From positions 13,824,454 through 13,888,453 of the forward strand of contig JAVGWX010000004.1 of the NCBI GenBank assembly GCA_036924085.1: a DNA stretch of 64,000 bases, written 5' to 3'. Below, piece by piece: positions 34,561-46,518 of this stretch. The notes under the pieces are model-generated. The model did not search any database, was not told the DNA's origin, and saw only the letters and a list, made by a program, of their open reading frames with translations. Position 1 is the first letter of the stretch. Each line of letters opens with the position of its first letter. The position numbers were made by a program, and so were the translations under genes. This DNA is from Ariolimax columbianus. Taxonomy: Eukaryota > Mollusca > Gastropoda > Stylommatophora > Arionidae.

Positions 34561-35254
34561 TACAGAACAGTCGATAATCCCAGATGTATGTTAAGACAAA
34601 AGTTGTAGTAGAAGGAGAGCAGAGATGGCCAGAGCAAACGGAGTGAGTAAACAACAGAAGAATTGATTGGGCATGTTTATTAAGAGAATTATGATACTTT
34701 GCAAAAATTATGATAGGGTAATATTAAAGCAGAGTAGATTAGAGATGTAGGGGCAACTGAAAAGTGCTCAGTAAGGCATTTAATAACAGGCAATAACAGT
34801 ATTCATACAGGTCCAGAAGATAATAGGAATTGTCAAATACGTTAGGTGAAACGCGAGAACAATTTGAACACGCTAACTGAAATGTCAATTTAAAAATAAT
34901 TCAAATGAATATAATAGTTCTAAAATGTACTAGTAATTATTATGTGATATCAAAGAGTTGACAACGAACAAGCAGTTAAAGAAAAGAAATATGCATTTGT
35001 ATAAAATACATTGGACGCTTTTCATGACCAAAAATAACTATTTAAACAACAAAAGCTCTTGAAAAATGGTTGAAGTACAAAGGAAACAGAATTCGTCAAT
35101 GACTAGCTAACAAACCTACAAACAGTTGAAAGTAGACATGCCAAATAATCCAATGTCTCTCATGCGTTATCATTAAGGTCAATGAAAATAATGAAATGGA
35201 CAATTTCCATGAGAGAATAGGGACAAAATGTCAATCACATAAATACTGCTGAGG
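34561..35254. other. No recognised feature
   Basis: AT-rich sequence between the RNase H relic and the large array. No array-like units are seen before 35255. Confidence 0.55.
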
Positions 35255-38200
35255 AAAATTCATTGACACTTCATCAGAGTGGAAATTATTTTGTAGATTC
35301 ATTGACACTTCATCAGAGTGGAAATTATTTTGTAGATTCATTGACACTTCATCACAGTGGAAATTATTTTGTAGATTCATTGACACTTCATCAGAGTGGA
35401 AATTATTTTGTAGATTCATTGACACCTCATCAGAGTGGAAATTATTTTGTAGATTTATTGACACCTCATCAGAGTGGAAATTATTTTGTAGATTCATTGA
35501 CACTTCATCAGAGTGGAAATTATTTTGTAGATTCATTGACACCTCATCAGAGTGGAAATTATTTTGTAGATTCATTGACACCTCATCAGAGTGGAAATTA
35601 TTTTGTAGATTCATTGGCACTTCATCAGAGTGGAAATTATTTTGTAGATTCATTGACACTTCATCAGAGTGGAAATTATTTTGTAGATTCATTGACACTT
35701 CATCAGAGTAGAAATTATTTTGTAGATTCAGTGACACCTCAACAGAGTGGAAATTATTTTATAGACTCAGTGACACCTCAACAGAGTGGAAATTATTTTG
35801 TAGATTCAGTGACACCTCAACAGAGTGGACATTATTTTATAGACTCAGTGACACCTCAACAGAGTGGAAATTATTTTGTAGATTCAGTGACACCTCAACA
35901 GAGTGGAAACTATTTTATATATTCAGTGACACCTCAACAGAGTGGACATTATTTTATAGATTCAGTGACACCTCAACAGAGTGGAAATTATTTTATAGAT
36001 TCAGTGACACCTAAACAGAGTGGAAATTATTTTATAGATTCAGTGACACCTCAACAGAGTGGAAATTATTTTATAGATTCAGTGACACCTCAACAGAGTG
36101 GAAATTATTTTATAGATTCAGTGACACCTCAACAGAGTGGAAATTATTTTATAGATTCAGTGACATCTGAACAGAGTGGAAATTATTTGGTAGATTCAGT
36201 GACACCTCTACAGAGTGGAAATTATTTCATAGATTCAGTGACACCTCAACAGAGTGGAAATTATTGTATAGATTCAGTGACACCTCAACAGAGTGGAAAT
36301 TATTTTATAGATTCAGTGACACCTCAACAGAGTGGAAATTATTTTATAGATTCAGTGACACCTCAACAGAGTGGAAATTATTTTATAGATTCAGTGACAC
36401 CTCAACAGAGTGGAAATTATTTTTATAGATTCAGTGACACCTCAACAGAGTGGAAATTATTTTATAGATTCAGTGACACCTCAACAGAGTGGAAATTATT
36501 TTGTAGATTCAGTGATACCTCAACAGAGTGGAAATTATTTTATAGATTCAGTGACACCTCAACAGAGTGGAAATTATTTTATAGATTCAGTGACACTTCA
36601 TCAGAGTGGAAATTATTTTGTAGATTCATTGACACTTCATCAGAGTGGACATTATTTTGTAGATTCATTGACACTTCATCACAGTGGAAATTATTTTGTA
36701 GATTCATTGACACTTCATCAGAGTGGAAATTATTTTGTAGATTCATTGACACCTCATCAGAGTGGAAATTATTTTGTAGATTCATTGACACCTCATCAGA
36801 GTGGAAATTATTTTGTAGATTCATTGACACTTCATCAGAGTGGAAATTATTTTGTAGATTCATTGACACCTCATCAGAGTGGAAATTATTTTGTAGATTC
36901 ATTGACACCTCATCAGAGTGCAAATTATTTTATAGATTCAGTGACACCTCAACAGAGTGGAAATTATTTTATAGATTCAGTGACACCTCAACAGAGTGGA
37001 CATTATTTTATAGATTCAGTGACACCTCAACAGAGTGGAAATTATTTTATAGATTCAGTGACACCTGAACAGAGTGGAAATTATTTGGTAGATTCAGTGA
37101 CACCTCTACAGAGTGGAAATTATTTCATAGATTCAGTGACACCTCAACAGAGTGGAAATTATTTTATAGATTCAGTGACACCTCAACAGAGTGGAAATTA
37201 TTTTATAGATTCAGTGACACCTCAACAGAGTGGAAATTATTTTATAGATTCAGTGACACCTCAACAGAGTGGAAATTATTTTATAGATTCAGTGACACCT
37301 CAACAGAGTGGAAATTATTTTTATAGATTCAGTGACACCTCAACAGAGTGGAAATTATTTTATAGATTCAGTGACACCTCAACAGAGTGGAAATTATTTT
37401 GTAGATTCAGTGACACCTCAACAGAGTGGAAATTATTTTATAGATTCAGTGACACCTCAACAGAGTGGAAATTATTTTATAGATTCAGTGACACTTCATC
37501 AGAGTGGAAATTATTTTGTAGATTCATTGACACTTCATCAGAGTGGACATTATTTTGTAGATTCATTGACACTTCATCACAGTGGAAATTATTTTGTAGA
37601 TTCATTGACACTTCATCAGAGTGGAAATTATTTTGTAGATTCATTGACACCTCATCAGAGTGGAAATTATTTTGTAGATTCATTGACACCTCATCAGAGT
37701 GGAAATTATTTTGTAGATTCATTGGCACTTCATCAGAGTGGAAATTATTTTGTAGATTCATTGACACTTCATCAGAGTGGAAATTATTGTGTAGATTCAT
37801 TGACACTTCATCAGAGTGGAAATTATTTTGTAGATTCATTGACACTTCATCAGAGTGGAAATTATTTTGTAGATTCATTGACACTTCATCAGAGTGGAAA
37901 TTATTTTGTAGATTCATTGACACTTCATCAGAGTGGAAATTATTTTGTAGATTCATTGACACTTCATCAGAGTGGAAATTATTTTGTAGATTCATTGACA
38001 CCTCATCAGAGTGGAAATTATTTGGTAGATTCAGTGACACCTCAACAGAGTGGAAATTATTTTATAGATTCAGTGACACCTCAACAGAGTGGACATTATT
38101 TTATAGATTCAGTGACACCTCAACAGAGTGGAAATTATTTTATAGATGCAGTGACACCTCAACAGAGTGGACATTATTTTATAGATTCAGTGACACCTCA

Positions 38201-40005
38201 ACAGAGTGGAAATTATTTTATAGATTCAGTGACACCTCAACAGAGTGGAAATTATTTTATAGATTCAGTGACACCTCAACAGAGTGGAAATTATTTTATA
38301 GATTTAGTGACACCTCAACAGAGTGGAAATTATTTTGTAGATTCAGTGGCACCTCAACAGAGTGGAAATTATTTTATAGATTCAGTGACACCTCAACAGA
38401 GTGGAAATTATTTTATAGATTCAGTGACACCTCAACAGAGTGGAAATTATTTTATAGATTCAGTGACACCTCAACAGAGTGGAAATTATTTTGTAGATTC
38501 ATTGACACTTCATCAGAGTGGAAATTATTTTGTAGATTCATTGACACTTCATCAGAGTGGAAATTATTTTGTAGATTCATTGACACTTCATCAGAGTGGA
38601 AATTATTTTGTAGATTCATTGACACTTCATCAGAGTGGAAATTACTTTATAGATTCATTGACACTTTATCAGAGTGGAAATTATTTTGTAGATTCATTGA
38701 CACTTCATCAGAGTGGATATTATTTTGTAGATTCATTGACACCTCATCAGAGTGGAAATTATTTGGTAGATTCAGTGACACCTCAACAGAGTGGAAATTA
38801 TTTTATAGATTCAGTGACACCTCAACAGAGTGGAAATTATTTTATAGATTCAGTGACACCTCAACAGAGTGGAAATTATTTTATAGATTTAGTGATACCT
38901 CAACAGAGTGGAAATTATTTTGTAGATTCAGTGACACCTCAACAGAGTGGAAATTATTTTATAGATTCAGTGACACCTCAACAGAGTGGAAATTATTTTA
39001 TAGATTCAGTGACACCTCAACAGAGTGGAAATTATTTTATAGATTCAGTGACACCTCAACAGAGTGGAAATTATTTTATAGATTCAGTGACACCTCAACA
39101 GAGTGGAAATTATTTTATAGATTCAGTGACACCTCAACAGAGTGGATATTATTTTATAGATTCAGTGACACATCAACAGAGTGGACATTATTTTGTAGAT
39201 TCAGTGACACCTCAACAGAGTGGAAATTATTTTATAGATTCAGTGACACCTCAACAGAGTGGAAATTATTTTGTAGATTCAGTGACACCTCAACAGAGTG
39301 GACATTATTTTGTAGATTCAGTGACACCTCAACAGAGTGGAAATTATTTTATAGATTCAGTGACACCTCAACAGAGTGGAAATTATTTTATAGATTCAGT
39401 GACACCTCAACAGAGTGGAAATTATTTTATAGATTCAGTGACACCTCAACAGAGTGGAAATTATTTTATAGATTCAGTGACACCTCTACAGAGTGGAAAT
39501 TATTTTATAGATTCAGTGACACCTCAACAGAGTGGAAACTATTTTATAGATTCAGTGACACCTCAACAGAGTGGAAATTATTTTATAGATTCAGTTACAC
39601 CTCAACAGAGTGGAAATTATTTTATAAGTTCAGTGACACCTCAACAGAGTGGAAATTATTTTATAGATTCAGTGACACCTCAACAGAGTGGAAATTATTT
39701 TGTAGATTCAGTGACACCTCAACAGAGTGGAAATTATTTTGTAGATTCAGTGACACCTCAACAGAGTGGAAATTATTTTGTAGATTCAGTGACACCTCAA
39801 CAGAGTGGAAATTAGTTTGTAGATTCAGTGACACCTCATAAGAGTTGCAATACTTCTTAAAAAGATTCAGTGACACCACATCTGAGCGGAAATATTGATC
39901 AAGAAGATTCAGTGACACCTCATCTGAGCGGAAATAATTCTTAGGAAGATTCAGTGACACCTCATCTGAGCGGAAATACTTCTTAAAAGATTCAGTGACA
40001 CATCA
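35255..40005. repeat. Giant 39-bp minisatellite, about 120 copies, with higher-order structure
   Basis: Two interleaved unit types: L (ATTGACACTTCATCAGAGTG) and P (AGTGACACCTCAACAGAGTG), each followed by GAAATTATTTTGTAGATTC or its TATAGATTC variant. L and P blocks alternate about four times (L at about 35255, 36590, 37490 and 38480). An extra T in ATTATTTTTATAG occurs at about 36420 and again 898 bp later (23 units plus 1 bp), and other private variants repeat at the same distance. The last units (39836-40005) are decayed. The 39-bp period leaves two plus frames and one minus frame free of stops, giving false open frames of 601, 835 and 1143 codons with a 13-residue repeat. Confidence 0.97.
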
Positions 40006-41000
40006 TCACGGAGATGTAGATGAAAAAAATATAAGAAAATTATCGTAGCGAAGTGTTAGTTGCACGGCTCCCACATGAAACGTGTATGTGTTCGGATTTA
40101 TGAACCGGCATTAGAATATGAATACTGAAATCGGACGCACTAGGCCACAAGGTGCAAAAGGCAGCACAACACCTTAAAATATAAGGCGAAACACATTTAT
40201 TTTTAAAATATGAACAATCTAAATATGGTGGATGTGGAACAACTCAGGCATAACAACACAAAATTATTACATTTTAACAAGAAAAGGAAGAAATATATCA
40301 AACTCCAGTCATCTTGACATCGTATAAATACTGAGCAAAGACAAGCCGTAACGACACAAACAACACCAAAGAAAAAAAGGTCTAACAAAGAGGAAGTCAA
40401 TAAAAGTCATAAATCTAAATAAAACAGAAGATGAAAATATTAGGAAAGAAGTAGGCCACAATATGACAACGATTTTGAGACCGCAAACAAAAAATAATCG
40501 AAGAACAGCAATGGTGATAAATAAGAAACAAAAAATGTAAGACAACAATAAAAGCTTTGTTGTATGCTTCAGCTAGAAAATCAATACAGACTATAAAAAA
40601 AAAAACTGTAGAAGATATAGACACGTCCATAATTAAATAGAAAGACAAAATACCAAACGAGTAAACAAATAGCAACTAAAACAAAGAACAAAAAAAAACT
40701 ATAACGGAACACATGTTGAGAACAACTATAACCCAGATGCAAACGTTTACCAAGATATGTTTTATAAAAGGATCAAAGCCACGAGGTTAAGAGATGAAAG
40801 CTTCAATTCATTTCAATCATTAATTACAAAAAAAAGAATATGTGATATTTAATGAGACTGTAAAACAACAACCATGAAAAGAATACATCCAAGAAATTCT
40901 CAACCCAGCAGGCACTTAAAGGCAATCACTACATGTCCCAAAGAAACAAGGTTCAGATGAAATCTGATGTATTGATTCAATAAATAAAGAACAGTCATGC
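40006..41000 (+). other. A-rich DNA, possibly decayed LINE
   Basis: Strongly A-rich on the plus strand. Phrases such as ENIRKEVGHNMTTILR (40431-40480) resemble decayed LINE C-terminal text like that at 10250, but no motif set is complete. I cannot support an element firmly. Confidence 0.35.
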
Positions 41001-41004
41001 AAAA

Positions 41005-41280
41005 CACGTTATTGGGTACAGATAACTAAAACAATTGAAGCCTGTGAGGAGAAATGACTGAAGTGGTTAGCGAGAATCAACAGCATGGATAGAAATAAGA
41101 GCACGAGGTAAGCCACAATAATACCAGTCTTGAAGAATGAAGGCAGGAAAAGAAGTTGTGAAATATATACAGAGGAATATTGTGCTACGACAGACAAAAA
41201 ACTATTTGAACAAAGAATAAGGCCAGTTGGTGAACGTCAGTTAGTTGAGCACAGCACAGTTTCAATTCCCAAAAGGGATC
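41005..41280 (+). mobile_element. LINE RT N-terminal fragment
   Basis: Reads IEACEEK, stop, LKWLARINSMDRNKSTR, stop, ATIIPVLKNEGRKRSCEIYT then EEYCATTDKKLFEQRIRP. This matches the RT region 'W..A.IIPI.KKG....C.NYRGI.LL....K..E..L..RIRP'. Two stops. It is followed at once by the 39-bp array. Confidence 0.65.
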
Positions 41281-41765
41281 AAGATGCTGAACAGTGCATG
41301 AGCTGCAGTGGTCAGCGACCCAGAGCTGAGCAGTGCATGAGCTGCAGTGGTCAGCGACCCAGAGCTGAGAAGTGCATGAGTTGCAGTGGTCAGCGACCCA
41401 GAGCTGAGCAGTGCATGAGCTGCAGTGGTCAGCGACCCAGAGCTGAGCAGTGCATGAGCTGCAGTGGTCAGCGACCCAGAGCTGAGCAGTGCATGAGTTG
41501 CAGTGGTCAGAGACCCAGAGCTGAGCAGTGCATGAGCTGCAGTGGTCAGCGACCCAGAGCTGAGCAGTGCATGAGCTGCAGTGGTCAGCGATCCAGAGCT
41601 GAGCAGTGCATGAGTTGCAGTGGTCAGAGACCCAGAGCTGAGCAGTGCATGAGCTGCAGTGGTCAGCGACCCAGAGCTGAGCAGTGCATGAGCTGCAGTG
41701 GTCAGCGATCCAGAGCTGAACAGTGCATGAGCTGCAGTGGTCAGCGATTCTTGGCTGACTGCTAA
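41281..41765. repeat. 39-bp minisatellite expanded from R1, about 12 copies
   Basis: Units contain GAGCAGTGCATGAGCTGCAG then TGGTCAGCGACCCAGAGCT. The R1 copy at 62105-62170 has this segment once (GCATGAGCTGCAGTGGGTCA then GCGACCCATGGCTGACTGC), followed by the same R1 body that follows the array here. Plus-strand translation gives a Cys-x-x-Cys repeat (QCMSCSGQRPRAE), which is accidental. Minus translation gives SGSLTTAAHALLS. Confidence 0.95.
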
Positions 41766-42065
41766 CGTCAGGGCTAGCAAACTAGAGCTGGCAATACCTT
41801 CTACACCTCCACGAGGTGATCCAAGCTGCAATAGTGCAGACTGGCTAAGGAGAAGGGCTCGAAGAGGGAAGGCTAACCCGATACTCAAAAATGATTGCTG
41901 AAGTCGGATGTGTCGGACCGAAAGGTGCAAACATCGCAGTCAAGCTGTAAACTACAACACAACTCAATTCGTTCTCTCGACAACATCCTACTACTTTTAA
42001 AGCCCATGTCATGGCCATGTAGTGGGAGATGGCGACGAAGAAGAAGGAAGAAGAAGATGAAGAAT
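41735..42065 (+). repeat. Interspersed repeat family R1, copy 5
   Basis: GGCTGACTGCTAACGTCAGG, CCTTCTACACCTCCACGAGG, GAAGTCGGATGTGTCGGACC, AGTCAAGCTGTAAACTAC and a GAA-rich end (42035-42065). Its 5' segment is amplified into the array at 41281. Confidence 0.88.
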
Positions 42066-42109
42066 TTCCAAAAGGAAGGGGATGTTCTGATGACTTACTC
42101 ATCTTAAGA

Positions 42110-42345
42110 CAATTAAGCTAGAGAACAATATAATTTGACAAGCAGATCAACATAGCATTTATAGATCAGTAGAAAGCTTTTGACAAAGTTTATAGTAAGA
42201 AATAATGGGTAATGTCAGAATTATATAGAATACAAGGACAACTACTAGATAATGTAAAAGTATTGTACTACGTGAATACAAATGTAATAAGAACAATTTT
42301 TGATGTACACCCAGGAGTACGAGTTTCTCTCAACATTGTTCGACG
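42110..42345 (+). mobile_element. LINE RT fragment (motif A to B)
   Basis: Reads QINIAFIDQ, stop, KAFDKVYSKK, later QGQLLDNVKVLYYVNTN and HPGVR. This is RT motif A ('IDxxKAFDxV') with its Asp and the approach to motif B. It is separated from further RT sequence at 42840 by the 29-bp array. Confidence 0.75.
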
Positions 42346-42365
42346 TTTGCTTGGACAAATTAAGA

Positions 42366-42835
42366 GCCTGAGTCGGCCGAACTGTAACATAACAACCTGA
42401 GTCAGCCTAACTGTAAAATAACAACCTGAGTCGGCCTAATTGTAAAATAACTATCTGAGTCGGCCTAACTGTAAAATAACAACCTGAGTTAGCCTAACTG
42501 TAAAGTAACAACCTAGGTCAGCCGAACTGTAAAATAACAGCCTGAGTCAGTCTAACTGTAAATTACCAGCCTGAGTCAGTCGGACAGTAATATAACAAAC
42601 CTAGGTCAGCCGAACTGTAAAATAACAGTCTGAGTCACCTGGACTGTAATATAACAACCGGCGTCCGCCTAATTGTAAAATAACAACCTGAGGCAGTCTA
42701 GCTGTAAAATAACAACCTGAGTCAGCCTAACTGTAAAATAGCAACCTGAGTCAGCCTAACTGTAAAATAACAACCTGAGTCGGCCTAACTGTAAAATAAC
42801 AACCTGAGTCGGCCTAACTGTAACATTAGAAGCGG
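42366..42835. repeat. 29-bp minisatellite, about 16 copies, within a LINE
   Basis: Units contain ACCTGAGTCGGCCTAACTGT then AAAATAACA. Middle units (42500-42660) are most diverged, ends are most alike, which is the reverse of the usual pattern. Confidence 0.93.
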
Positions 42836-42839
42836 GATT

Positions 42840-43240
42840 CAACACGATTAGGGAGGAACCCAACTGACTAATTGATCTCATCTTTGCTGACGGCCAAAGC
42901 CCCATATATGACCAGGAATTCAGACTTCACAATGCTATGAATCCACTTCGCACAAACAACTTTGAAGATTAGCAGATCAGCAGGTCCACTAAACACACGT
43001 TAAACAATGTCCACTAAACATACGTTAAACAATGTCCACTAAACATACGTGAAAACAATGTCCACTAAACATACGTGAAAACAATGTCCAACTCAAACAG
43101 ATCCAACAGTTCAAACACCTGTAAAGTTTCTTGACGGAAGATGGACGGTTTGATAGAGCAATGAAAACCAGATCTAAGAAAGATTATGCTAGGACTTAGC
43201 AACTGCATGCCCACTTAAACAAACAAAAAAAATCAGCTAG
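42840..43240 (+). mobile_element. LINE RT fragment (DD motif to thumb)
   Basis: Reads LIDLIFADGQSPIYDQEF (RT catalytic F-A-D-D with the second Asp now Gly), then, after four copies of a 25-bp unit (TCCACTAAACATACGTTAAA, 42975-43095), QLKQIQQFKHL, stop, SFLTEDGRFDRAMKTRSKK. The last part is the 'F.YLGS..TEDG.....I..R' block. Probably the same element as 42110-42345. Confidence 0.7.
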
Positions 43241-44140
43241 ACAACAAAACAACTGATCAACAGTACATGTGTACCAACTTTGTCCTACCAATGTTATTCA
43301 TGGTAGTTATTCAAGCCACAGGAAACAAAAGTTGACAACCTTTAATGTGATATACCTAAGAAAATTCATTGATGTCACCGAGTGAGGAAAATACAATGGT
43401 TTTGTCATCTCTTGAGAACACAGCTTGATCAACTTCCACTGCAGCCTTATAGCACACGGAGATATGGCTACAAGCCGCGAAGATGACGTAACATTACTCC
43501 CTGAGGAACATAGGCTTACAATAATCAATACAACACTTTGCCAAAGAAAAACAACTTAAGCTTCCGAAGACTCGTATCGCCACAATTGGTAGGACAAGTA
43601 AAAATAAGAAATTAATGAATGCTCAGGGGCGGAGACTGACAGAAAAGATGAACATCCAAATTGCAGATGAGAAGTGTCAACATATCGGGGGAGACTAGAT
43701 CGAGAATGAGGTACTTATAACTCGGAGCGGACTATAGAGAGGATTTCGATCGGAAACAAACAGGGGCCTTACATTCAAGTGTATCAATATCTATGGATGA
43801 AGATTATGCTAGCAGTAAACCGCCTTAAGCGCAGAGAGCACTTAAAGAAATCATAACGAGCTACGTTTAAAAAAAGCATAATCATTGGTCCCGTCTGACA
43901 TTTGAGGCGTACATCCATATTGATGGTAGAAACGCAGCTAACATTTTGTTAGTGACAAGAATGCATATATAATTAGTAACATTTATTTCTAACACTAAAT
44001 GAGAAAGCGTGCTTTATTTCTTTGTTGACATAGTTTCTTTCGTTATTTAGTTGCATATATTAAAGTCATCACCTTAAGCAAAGAGACAATCATGCTTGGA
44101 GGTGAGGCACTGGTTGATGTGGCCACCTCACATATTTTGA
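43241..44140. other. No firm feature
   Basis: May contain more decayed LINE sequence (AAGCTTCCGAAGACTCGTAT region), but no family motif is clear. Confidence 0.45.
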
Positions 44141-44144
44141 CAGT

Positions 44145-44715
44145 ACCATTGATACTTCAAGAGACACAGAGCCAGATGTAAGAGCTAGAATTGGAAAGGT
44201 AAGAACAGCATTCCTGTTATTGAATAGTATATGGGGAACTTTAGGGGGGAAACGACTAAAACCAAGTTATGATTATTGAGTTTCAAAGTCAAGTGAGTAC
44301 TTTACGGATCAGAAACTTGGTGAGTGACAGAGACAATGCAGAGGGAACTCCAGTCAGTCGTTAGTCAATATATGTCTACGGAGGATAATGGGTGAGGTTT
44401 GAAGACCTATGGACAAGGAGTCAACAATAACCAGTGGAGCAACAGATCAGACGTAGAAAATGGGGTTGGATAGGACAAAAGCTATGTGGTTGAGAACTAA
44501 ACATGGCTAGACAGACCCTGACATAAAATCCGCACAGGAAGTGGAAGAGAGGTAGACCAAGAAACACGTAGAGACGAGACTGAAAACGAACTCTCATTCC
44601 CAGGTTATCAACTGCAGCGAAGCAGAAACAGCAGCTCACGATGAAGGAACTTGATGAAGGAGGGTTGTCATTGGCCTATACCCCGAAAAGAGCGATGGGC
44701 ATTAATGATGATTAA
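44145..44715 (+). mobile_element. RTE-like LINE C-terminal relic
   Basis: Frames joined by eye read DVRARIGKVRTAFLLLNSIW, LRRIMG, RRKWGWIGQKLCG, HRKWKRGRPRNT, and YTPKRAMG near the end. This follows the RTE-type order 'ARIGKA..AF..L...W', 'C.LRRI', 'R.WGWIGH.LR', 'RKRGRP.NTWRRD', 'GL.P.RSDGH'. At least six stops or frameshifts. Confidence 0.82.
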
Positions 44716-46362
44716 AATATTGGATGAATTATCCACCTTCACAATAACAATTACAACAACTGTATTTACATCTTCAAAATATTTACAAACTATAACTCGA
44801 ACCAGCGGATAAATGTTTTTCCGTAAACATTGCATGGAATCCAATTAAATTGACCAAGTGTCTTCATTTCTTCCGATTTATCCTTATTTAAAAAAAGTTA
44901 GAGTAGATTTTTAATTTGCTGGTATTTGTACAAAAGTGTTGCTTTATGTTTTGTTTAAAATGAATTGTACAGACGACGCCCATGTTTAGAATAGTTCATT
45001 AACAATATTAAATTGGCGATATCATGTCAATTTTATGAATGGGTTTGGTGCCAAGCGCACACCCAGAAACACGTAATACCAAACACAAACATGTCTGGCA
45101 AATAAAATGGTCTAAATGCCTGTGCAACACAAAAAGCAAGTAGATATCAGCATGATTGAACGTCGTGCACATCTGATATTAGTTTTGTAACTAACGTCCG
45201 TGGTGAAAGATCTATTCCGTTGATAGGTCATTTGTAATTACCAACATTTACAAGCAATCAGGAACTGTTGCAATTCGTTATGAACTTTTAATGGTTGCAC
45301 AATATTACTATCTGATGTCTGGTCACAATACATACACGAAGAGGCTCTTTGGTCGATGAAAGCCTGTTGATACAGGAAAGCAGTGACATGATCTCAGCTA
45401 TATGATTATTGACAAGAAAATTTGCAAGAATTCAACACGCCAAAGTCCATCAGAAAATACAATTCTATCACCGCTGAGATTATACATTATTATGTAGAAA
45501 GTGAATATTTCATACTTGAGTTACTACAAATACACATTAAAAAAAACATTTTAAGTACTTTTGCTTCTAGTTAGTTCGTTAAGTCACTACAATAATGTAT
45601 CTTATAAATGAAATTAATTGGCTTTTCTCTAATATCTTCATTTTGTCATGCACTATGTTTTGTTTATGTCAACATGTCTGAAAATGTCCTCTTCTTGTGA
45701 ACAAACGATATTGTCAAATATTCTGTGTGACATCCTCGCTTCCTGCGATGTAGCACTCAAATAAAACACTTATTGTTGTGATAACGCAATCTCCACCAAC
45801 AAATAGTTCCGCCTTTGGAGTCTGGCTAGCAAAGATTCTCACTTTTCTGTCTTCCCTGACTTATTGATAAATCATGTCCATTCTTTGTTTCAACAATCCC
45901 GGTCTTTGTGAGTCTCACATGCACTCCTTTTCCTGCACATTTATCAAAGTCAAATTCTTCCACATTTATCAAAGTCAACTTATCACTCATGACCAGGTTT
46001 CAATTTTAGTCATATCAAATCTGAACCCTTATATATATTGATGTTCATAATAATCAAGATCTAGACAGAGAGGTGAAAATCTAGCCTAACAAGATTTCAC
46101 ATAATCCTAAGTACGCGCAATAAATCGCTATAATGCGATACTTTTTTCTTTCTTTCTTTTTTTTTATTATGGACTTGGGAGCTGGGACCTAATACAGTCC
46201 ATCGCTTCTCAATAATGACTACAACAGCTCTGTGTGATAATAAATTGTAATTGTAACTTGATAGAGTACAGTTGAGCACACAGATGAGAAAAACAACAAC
46301 AAAATACAGCACCAGTGGAATGCTCTGCCAGTTCAATGGTGAGCCACCTAGATCAGGTTAAA
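44716..46362. other. Unique AT-rich DNA, includes Sp 3' flank
   Basis: No domain or RNA seen over about 1.6 kb. The right part must hold the 3' UTR of the Sp gene; a candidate AATAAA on the minus strand lies at 46168-46163 inside a purine-rich run. A short repeated TTTATCAAAGTCAA pair lies at 45941 and 45966. Confidence 0.5.
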
Positions 46363-46518
46363 CTCCGGTGATCTAACTGATGCTTACATTCACACCGGTT
46401 TGATATCTGACTGATGCTGGCGCTCACACGGGTTGGATATTTGATTTATGCTGGCGCTCACACATGTTTGATATCTGGCTGATGCTTGCGCTCACACAGG
46501 TTTGATATCTGACGGATG
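46363..46518. repeat. 34-bp tandem duplication over the Sp stop codon, about four copies
   Basis: On the minus strand each unit reads like CATCAGTCAGATATCAAACC then TGTGTGAGCGCCAG. The first unit is the end of the Sp coding region (HPSDIKPV and its TGA at 46494-46492); three more follow in the 3' UTR, each keeping a GTGTGA, plus a faint fifth. 34 is not divisible by three, so the copies are not in frame with each other. Confidence 0.9.

Noticed and set aside
35255..40005. CRISPR-like array
   Set aside because: Units are contiguous without unique spacers, and the DNA is animal.
41130..41765. A 211-codon frame with a regular Cys-x-x-Cys repeat, like a small zinc-binding protein
   Set aside because: The repeat is the R1 segment amplified in tandem; upstream residues belong to a dead RT fragment read through by chance. 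The period of 39 explains the open frame.
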